Assembly: GCA_002454125.1 (NCBI GenBank)
Contig: DKII01000097.1
Span: 1 to 18,506 of the forward strand
Reading direction: 5' to 3'
Source: Novosphingobium sp. UBA6722
GTDB taxonomy: Bacteria > Pseudomonadota > Alphaproteobacteria > Sphingomonadales > Sphingomonadaceae
DNA length: 18,506 bases
Below, one piece after another: positions 14,959 to 18,506 of this stretch (within the stretch, counting starts at the first letter, position 1; each line of letters starts with the position of its first letter). The position numbers and the translations under genes were made by a program. The notes under the pieces were generated by a model. That model saw nothing but the letters and a program-made list of their open reading frames with translations, had not been told where the DNA came from and made no database searches.

Positions 14959-15360
14959 TCAATCCCCGAAGAAGTTGAGTTCCAGCACCACGTTGTTGGG
15001 ATCCGTCACGAAGACTTGCCGCAGCCCAATCGAAGCGATGGTGTTGACGTGACGGGTGAGGCCGGCGGCATCGAGCCGCTCGATCAGGCCATCAAAGCCC
15101 GAGCAATTGAAGGCCACATGATGGATCGCCCCGGTCGGCTGGCCGGGAAACACTTCGCGATCGAAGGCGCGCGGGCACTCGGTGTGGTTGATGTGGACCA
15201 GCGCGCGGCCGGCATCGTCGTACATCCATTGGACCTGGTGCGGCGGCAGGGGCGGCGGGCCGTCGCGGCGCTCCAGCCCCAGCACGGCGGCATAGAAGGC
15301 TGCGGTTTCGTCCATATGCTCGGTGATCACGTTGAAGTGATCCAGTGCATTCACCCGCAT
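14959..15360 (-). CDS. VOC (glyoxalase/bleomycin-resistance/dioxygenase fold) family protein
   Basis: This is a small one-unit vicinal-oxygen-chelate protein of 133 residues with two beta-alpha-beta-beta-beta modules. Likely metal ligands are His8 (NALDHFNV), a His in the ALVHINH segment (56 or 59), His80 or His81 in IHHVAF, and Glu127 in VLELNFF. TDPNNVVLEL is the usual second-module end. The chemistry cannot be told from sequence; glyoxalase, dioxygenase or isomerase roles are all possible. A strong AAAGGAG site (15369-15375) lies 8 bases before the ATG and overlaps the stop of the flavoprotein gene upstream. The two are very likely cotranscribed and coupled. Confidence 0.88.
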   Translation of the reverse strand: MRVNALDHFNVITEHMDETAAFYAAVLGLERRDGPPPLPPHQVQWMYDDAGRALVHINHTECPRAFDREVFPGQPTGAIHHVAFNCSGFDGLIERLDAAGLTRHVNTIASIGLRQVFVTDPNNVVLELNFFGD

Positions 15361-15373
15361 GCCTTGTGCTCCT

Positions 15374-16375
15374 TTAGCGTGTCAGCGCAACCTCGCACTC
15401 GCTCATCAGTTCGGTCATGATATCGGCCACCGGTTCTTCCTTGGTGACCATGCCGACCGACTGCCCGGCCATCAGCGAGCCGTTCTCGACATCGCCGTCG
15501 ATCACCGCGCGGCGCAGCGCGCCGGCCCAGAAGTGCTCGATCTGGAGCTGGGCCTCGCCCATCTCGATCTGGCCTTCGTCCAGCAGCTTGGCCACTTCGA
15601 CCTGCTTGGCGGTGAATTCCTCGGTACCCTTGTTCTTGAGCGCGCGGACCGGGATCACCGGCAGGCGCGGATCGACCTGGACCGAGGCGACCGCGTCGCG
15701 AGCATTGGCGCGGAAGAAGGCCTTCTTGAAATCGGGGTGGGCGATGGATTCGGTTGCGCAGGCAAAGCGGGTGCCCAGCTGGACGCCCGAAGCGCCCATT
15801 TCGAGATAGGCCGCGATCATGTCACCCCGGCCGATCCCGCCGGCCACGAAGACCACGTGGTCAGCCGCCAGCGCGGGCAGGAATTCCTGCGCCAGCACCG
15901 AAGTGGCAACTGGGCCGATATGGCCGCCGGCTTCGCTGCCTTCGATCACCAGCGCATCGGCGCCCGAGCGGAGCAGCTTCTTGGCCAGCGCCAGGGTCGG
16001 GGCGAAGACCAGCACCTTGGCGCCGAAGTCCTTGATTGCCTCGACGCTGCCCTTGGGCGGAATCCCGCCGGCCAGCACCACATGGCTGATCTTGTGCTTG
16101 GCACAGACCGCGATCAGATCGAACAGCATCGGGTGCATGGTGATCAGGTTGACGCCGAAGGGCTTGGTGGTGAGCGCCTTGGTGGCGGTGATCTCGGCAT
16201 CGAGCAGCTCAGGGGTCATCGCCCCGCAGGCGATCACGCCAAAGCCGCCGGCATTGCTGATCGCGGCCACCAGGTTGCGTTCGGACACCCAAGACATCGC
16301 GCCGCACAGGATCGCGTGCTCGGTCCCCAGGAAGGCGCGGCCGCGTTCCATCAGTGCATGGGTCTTGTCGTACAC
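15374..16375 (-). CDS. nitronate monooxygenase / FabK-like flavoprotein
   Basis: This is an FMN-dependent TIM-barrel enzyme of the 2-nitropropane dioxygenase family. Members oxidise alkyl nitronates; relatives include FabK enoyl-ACP reductases. Visible features are ILCGAMSWVS and AISNAGGFGVIACGAM near the N-terminus. The EGSEAGGHIG motif carries the catalytic His152. The FMN phosphate-site segment FVAGGIGRGD and GASGVQLGTRF follow. I chose the GTG at 16375 (333 residues), with GGGGGG (16384-16389) 8 bases upstream. The frame is open 16 codons further, but those codons look like leader. The C-terminal part is acidic and longer than in many FabK proteins. The VOC gene follows after 13 bases. 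Substrate unknown. Confidence 0.88.
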   Translation of the reverse strand: MYDKTHALMERGRAFLGTEHAILCGAMSWVSERNLVAAISNAGGFGVIACGAMTPELLDAEITATKALTTKPFGVNLITMHPMLFDLIAVCAKHKISHVVLAGGIPPKGSVEAIKDFGAKVLVFAPTLALAKKLLRSGADALVIEGSEAGGHIGPVATSVLAQEFLPALAADHVVFVAGGIGRGDMIAAYLEMGASGVQLGTRFACATESIAHPDFKKAFFRANARDAVASVQVDPRLPVIPVRALKNKGTEEFTAKQVEVAKLLDEGQIEMGEAQLQIEHFWAGALRRAVIDGDVENGSLMAGQSVGMVTKEEPVADIMTELMSECEVALTR

Positions 16376-16408
16376 TGGAAATTCCCCCCGTGGTCTTGGC
16401 GTCGCGCG

Positions 16409-16414
16409 CCTATA
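16409..16414 (-). promoter_or_regulatory. possible -10 box of the flavoprotein-VOC unit
   Basis: On the - strand TATAGG (16409-16414) lies about 33 bases before the GTG start, within the 72-base gap after the LytTR gene stop. No good -35 hexamer is seen at the proper distance, so read-through from the LytTR gene is the alternative. Confidence 0.25.
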
Positions 16415-16447
16415 GGCAAGCAAAGTCCGTCCGGCTAGCCCTGCGCC

Positions 16448-17260
16448 TTACAGCCAGCCGGCACTTCTGAGCACTGGCACCATGTTGCGTGCAACCGGTG
16501 CGACGAGGCCCTTGCCGAGGACCAGGCGGATATTGCGGCCATCGCGCTCCACCGTTTCGACCGCCGCCCGCGCCACCCACCAGCTGCGGTGGACCTGCGC
16601 GCCGTCAAGCCCGTCAAGCTCGGCCACGGCGTCGCGCATCCTGAGCAGGATCAGGTCAGACCCAAGCGCAGTGTGGACGCGCAGGTAATGGTCTTCCATC
16701 TCCAGCGCGACGAGGTCCGTGCCAAGCGCAGGGGGAAGACGATCGAACAGGCGTGGCTGGCTGCGCGCCATGACCGCTTCGGGTGGCAGCTCTGAAAGCG
16801 GTGCGGGGGCGGGCGGGGCTGGCGCAACCGCAGCACCGGGTTTCGACTGGACCAGGTAGAACACCATGGTCACCACCGCGCCGATCGCCAGGACATAGCC
16901 ATAGGTGGTGATCCAGCGCTCAGCAGAAGGCCATTCGAGCGGCGGCGGCAGGGCTTCTACCAGCCAGACCACCACGGTCATCGGCACGGTGGCGATGAGG
17001 CAGGCGAGCAGCCAGAGCGACCATTCGGGCAGATCAAGGTTCGCCCCAAACCGCGTTACGAGCCCCCCGATCGGCCGGTAACAGGCATAGCCCGCCCAGG
17101 CCAAGCCCAGCCAGTAGACCAGCCGCAGCCAGAACGGCGCGTCAAAGCTGCCAAGCGGGCCGACGACAGCCAGCACTACCCCGATGACGGTCATCACCGC
17201 CAGGTCGATCACGATCTGGCGGGCCGGATGGGCCGCTGGTTGGGCGCAAGTCTCGCTCAT
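16448..17260 (-). CDS. membrane-anchored LytTR-family DNA-binding regulator
   Basis: The 270-residue protein has four predicted membrane helices (about 15-37, 44-66, 80-103, 117-137). A Pro/Ala-rich linker (139-160) follows, then a C-terminal LytTR domain (about 171-267) with LVALEMEDHYLRVHT and VHRSWWVARAAV. LytTR domains bind DNA direct repeats; attachment to a membrane module without a receiver domain suggests direct sensing at the membrane. I chose the ATG at 17260 because it places the first helix directly after a short N-terminus. The frame runs open another 60 codons, through a part that would overlap the divergent gene's upstream region. The ribosome-binding site is weak. It faces away from a DUF2306-like membrane protein gene, a likely target or partner. 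The signal is unknown. Confidence 0.85.
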   Translation of the reverse strand: MSETCAQPAAHPARQIVIDLAVMTVIGVVLAVVGPLGSFDAPFWLRLVYWLGLAWAGYACYRPIGGLVTRFGANLDLPEWSLWLLACLIATVPMTVVVWLVEALPPPLEWPSAERWITTYGYVLAIGAVVTMVFYLVQSKPGAAVAPAPPAPAPLSELPPEAVMARSQPRLFDRLPPALGTDLVALEMEDHYLRVHTALGSDLILLRMRDAVAELDGLDGAQVHRSWWVARAAVETVERDGRNIRLVLGKGLVAPVARNMVPVLRSAGWL

Positions 17261-17345
17261 TGCGGGCAAACCTAGCGCCCATTCGCGCATCGTAAAGTGG
17301 CAGCGGGCCGCGATCCGCACCTTTCGCGAAGGGCAAGGCCCCATC

Positions 17346-17365
17346 CCCGCAAGCGCGCTTGCGGG
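17346..17365. repeat. 20-bp perfect palindrome in the divergent LytTR/DUF2306 intergenic region
   Basis: CCCGCAAGCG joined to CGCTTGCGGG is a perfect inverted repeat without a loop. It lies 53 bases before the DUF2306-like start and about 85 bases before the LytTR start. It could be a dimer-binding operator. LytTR proteins usually bind spaced direct repeats, so another regulator may be involved. Confidence 0.6.
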
Positions 17366-17418
17366 CGAACGGGGCGGCGGCAGGGAAGGGGCAACAAGCA
17401 CGCAACCGGAGACCTGCC

Positions 17419-17955
17419 ATGACTGCCATCGCCCTGCCACGCCCGGCTAATGCCCGCGCCAACGGCTTCGATCTCGGCCCTGTTGCCCGCGCCGCCGTGG
17501 GTTTGGTCGGGGTTGGCTTCACCACTGCCTGCGCGCTCGCCGCGGTGCGCTTTGCGGCCGGCCTCGCTCCGGCCCATCCTAACACCCAGGACATTGCGGT
17601 GATGATCCATGTCGCCACGGTGCTGCCGGCCGTGCCCTTGGGGGCCTGGCTGATGCTGGCGCGCAAGGGCACGCCGCGCCACAAGGCGTTGGGCAAGATC
17701 TGGGTGGCGTTGATGGTGGTGACGGCGCTGGCGGCGCTGTTCATCCGCCAGATCAACGGCGGCGGGTTCAGCCCGATCCATATCTTTGTGCCGATGACCC
17801 TGCACGGTGCCTGGAAGACGATCAGCACCGCCCGCCGCGGCGATATCGGCGCGCACAAGAAGGCGCTGATCGGGCTCTACCTGGGCGCGCTGACCATTCC
17901 TGGCCTGTTTGCTTTCATGCCGAACCGGCTGATGGGCACCTGGCTGTTCGGGTGA
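17419..17955 (+). CDS. DUF2306-like integral membrane protein
   Basis: The 178-residue protein has about four membrane helices (near 23-45, 58-81, 91-111, 149-167). It has conserved-looking His residues at or near the membrane: His64, His88 (TPRHKALGKIWV), His121, His129 and His146. The HxxLG-type HKALGK and the IHIFVPMTLHGAWK segment match my memory of the DUF2306 group of predicted membrane proteins, whose function is unknown. The His pattern would allow haem or metal binding, which is inference. The ATG at 17419 has GGAG (17408-17411) 7 bases upstream. It is divergent from a membrane-anchored LytTR regulator; such pairs suggest regulator and target. Confidence 0.75.
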   Translation: MTAIALPRPANARANGFDLGPVARAAVGLVGVGFTTACALAAVRFAAGLAPAHPNTQDIAVMIHVATVLPAVPLGAWLMLARKGTPRHKALGKIWVALMVVTALAALFIRQINGGGFSPIHIFVPMTLHGAWKTISTARRGDIGAHKKALIGLYLGALTIPGLFAFMPNRLMGTWLFG

Positions 17956-17962
17956 TCGACCA

Positions 17963-18018
17963 ATAATCGATAAAACGCCACACTCTATCCAGTTTTGATC
18001 GATATCATCGATTATAAG
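17963..18018 (+). promoter_or_regulatory. katG upstream region: ATCGAT repeats, inverted repeat and -10-like box
   Basis: This stretch is clearly more A/T-rich than its surroundings. ATCGAT occurs three times (17966-17971, 17998-18003, 18007-18012). ATAATCGAT (17963-17971) and ATCGATTAT (18007-18015) form an exact inverted repeat. ATCGAT-AAAAC and GTTTTG-ATCGAT form a second, imperfect one. TATAAG (18013-18018) could be the -10, about 58 bases before the katG start, with no good -35, as is common for activated promoters. Control by a peroxide regulator is plausible, but I cannot match the OxyR pattern. Confidence 0.45.
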
Positions 18019-18076
18019 GTTCATACATGATCTGCTCAGTCGCCCGCCGAGTCGGGCTGAACAGGAGACAAGACCA

Positions 18077-18506
18077 TGGATGCCAAGACCGGATCGATCG
18101 ATGGGGGCGGCTGCCCGTTCCACCAGCAGGATGGCGGCGTGCGCGGCCTGCTGGGCCGTACCAACCGTGACTGGTGGCCAGATGCCCTGGCCATCGACAT
18201 CCTCTCGCCCAACGGGGCGAATGACCCGATGGGTGACGATTTCGACTATGCCGAAGCCTTCAACGCGCTCGATTACAATGCGCTCAAGGCCGACCTGACC
18301 GCGCTGATGACCGACAGCCAGCCGTGGTGGCCGGCCGACTATGGCCACTATGGCCCGTTCTTCATCCGCATGGCCTGGCACGCAGCCGGGACCTATCGCA
18401 CCGGCGACGGGCGCGGCGGCGCCAACAGCGGCCAGCAGCGCTTTGCCCCGCTTAATTCCTGGCCCGACAATGGCAACCTGGACAAGGCCCGCCGCCTGCT
18501 GTGGCC
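18077..18506 (+). CDS. katG: catalase-peroxidase KatG, N-terminal part (3' end outside window)
   Basis: KatG is a bifunctional haem enzyme that breaks down hydrogen peroxide. The 143 visible residues begin MDAKTGSIDGGGCPFH and include the family NRDWWPDAL and QPWWPADYGHYGPFFIRMAWH. The distal haem residues Arg98, Trp101 and His102 are present. Trp101 is also the residue expected to form the Met-Tyr-Trp cross-link. GRGGANSGQQRFAPLNSWPDN follows as expected. AGGAG (18064-18068) lies 8 bases before the ATG. The frame is open to the window edge, so the haem-ligand His and the C-terminal half are not seen. Confidence 0.97.

Noticed and set aside
15359..16438. 359-codon open frame on the + strand opposite the nitronate monooxygenase gene
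   Set aside because: Covers the flavoprotein gene exactly in antisense. The - strand has the motifs, the FMN site and a good ribosome-binding site.
17963..18018. OxyR binding site upstream of katG
   Set aside because: The ATAG/CTAT quarter-sites at 11-base spacing could not be found; only one CTAT (17985-17988) is present.
17272..18381. 369-codon open frame on the - strand across the DUF2306-like gene and katG start
   Set aside because: Antisense to the katG N-terminus, which is unmistakable. No motif is seen in the frame.

Overview
The window is a gene-dense, high-GC stretch of an alphaproteobacterial chromosome, most likely from Sphingomonadales (Sphingomonas, Novosphingobium or Erythrobacter relatives). 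The order rpsB-tsf-pyrH-frr-uppS-cdsA-dxr-rseP-bamA is the conserved alphaproteobacterial translation/envelope cluster. An alphaproteobacterial-type LexA box (GTTC-N7-GTTC) is present. The lpxD/lpxA/lpxB genes that usually sit beside skp and fabZ are missing, as expected in a lineage that uses glycosphingolipids instead of lipopolysaccharide. The genus is an inference.

Layout. (1) 1-1878, + strand: the 3' end of a FabH-like condensing enzyme, then psd and pssA, which make phosphatidylethanolamine from CDP-diacylglycerol. (2) 1823-2398: a small membrane protein on the - strand, apparently driven by a LexA-controlled promoter, followed by a structured leader in front of rpsB. (3) 2399-4275: rpsB and tsf, closed by a strong intrinsic terminator. 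(4) 4348-5746: two genes not usual in this cluster, a Tas-like aldo/keto reductase and a small phosphotyrosine-phosphatase-like protein. (5) 5834-14912: pyrH, frr, uppS, cdsA, dxr, rseP, bamA, skp/ompH and fabZ, mostly with touching or overlapping ends. (6) 14959-17260, - strand: a membrane-anchored LytTR regulator, a nitronate-monooxygenase-like flavoprotein and a VOC/glyoxalase-fold protein. (7) 17419-18506, + strand: a DUF2306-like membrane protein divergent from the LytTR gene, then the start of katG, cut by the window edge.

How the genes fit together. UppS supplies the undecaprenyl carrier, CdsA supplies CDP-diacylglycerol to PssA and Psd, and Dxr supplies isoprenoid precursors. BamA and Skp assemble outer-membrane proteins, RseP performs intramembrane proteolysis, and FabZ elongates fatty acids. 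PyrH supplies UDP, while Frr, S2 and EF-Ts serve translation. The block therefore couples translation with envelope growth.

No mobile element, CRISPR array, tRNA or rRNA was seen. Most of the window is ordinary core genome. The parts most worth a second look are the putative SOS-controlled small membrane protein, the rpsB leader with two mutually exclusive pairings, the LytTR/DUF2306 divergent pair with a 20-bp perfect palindrome, and the ATCGAT-rich region upstream of katG.
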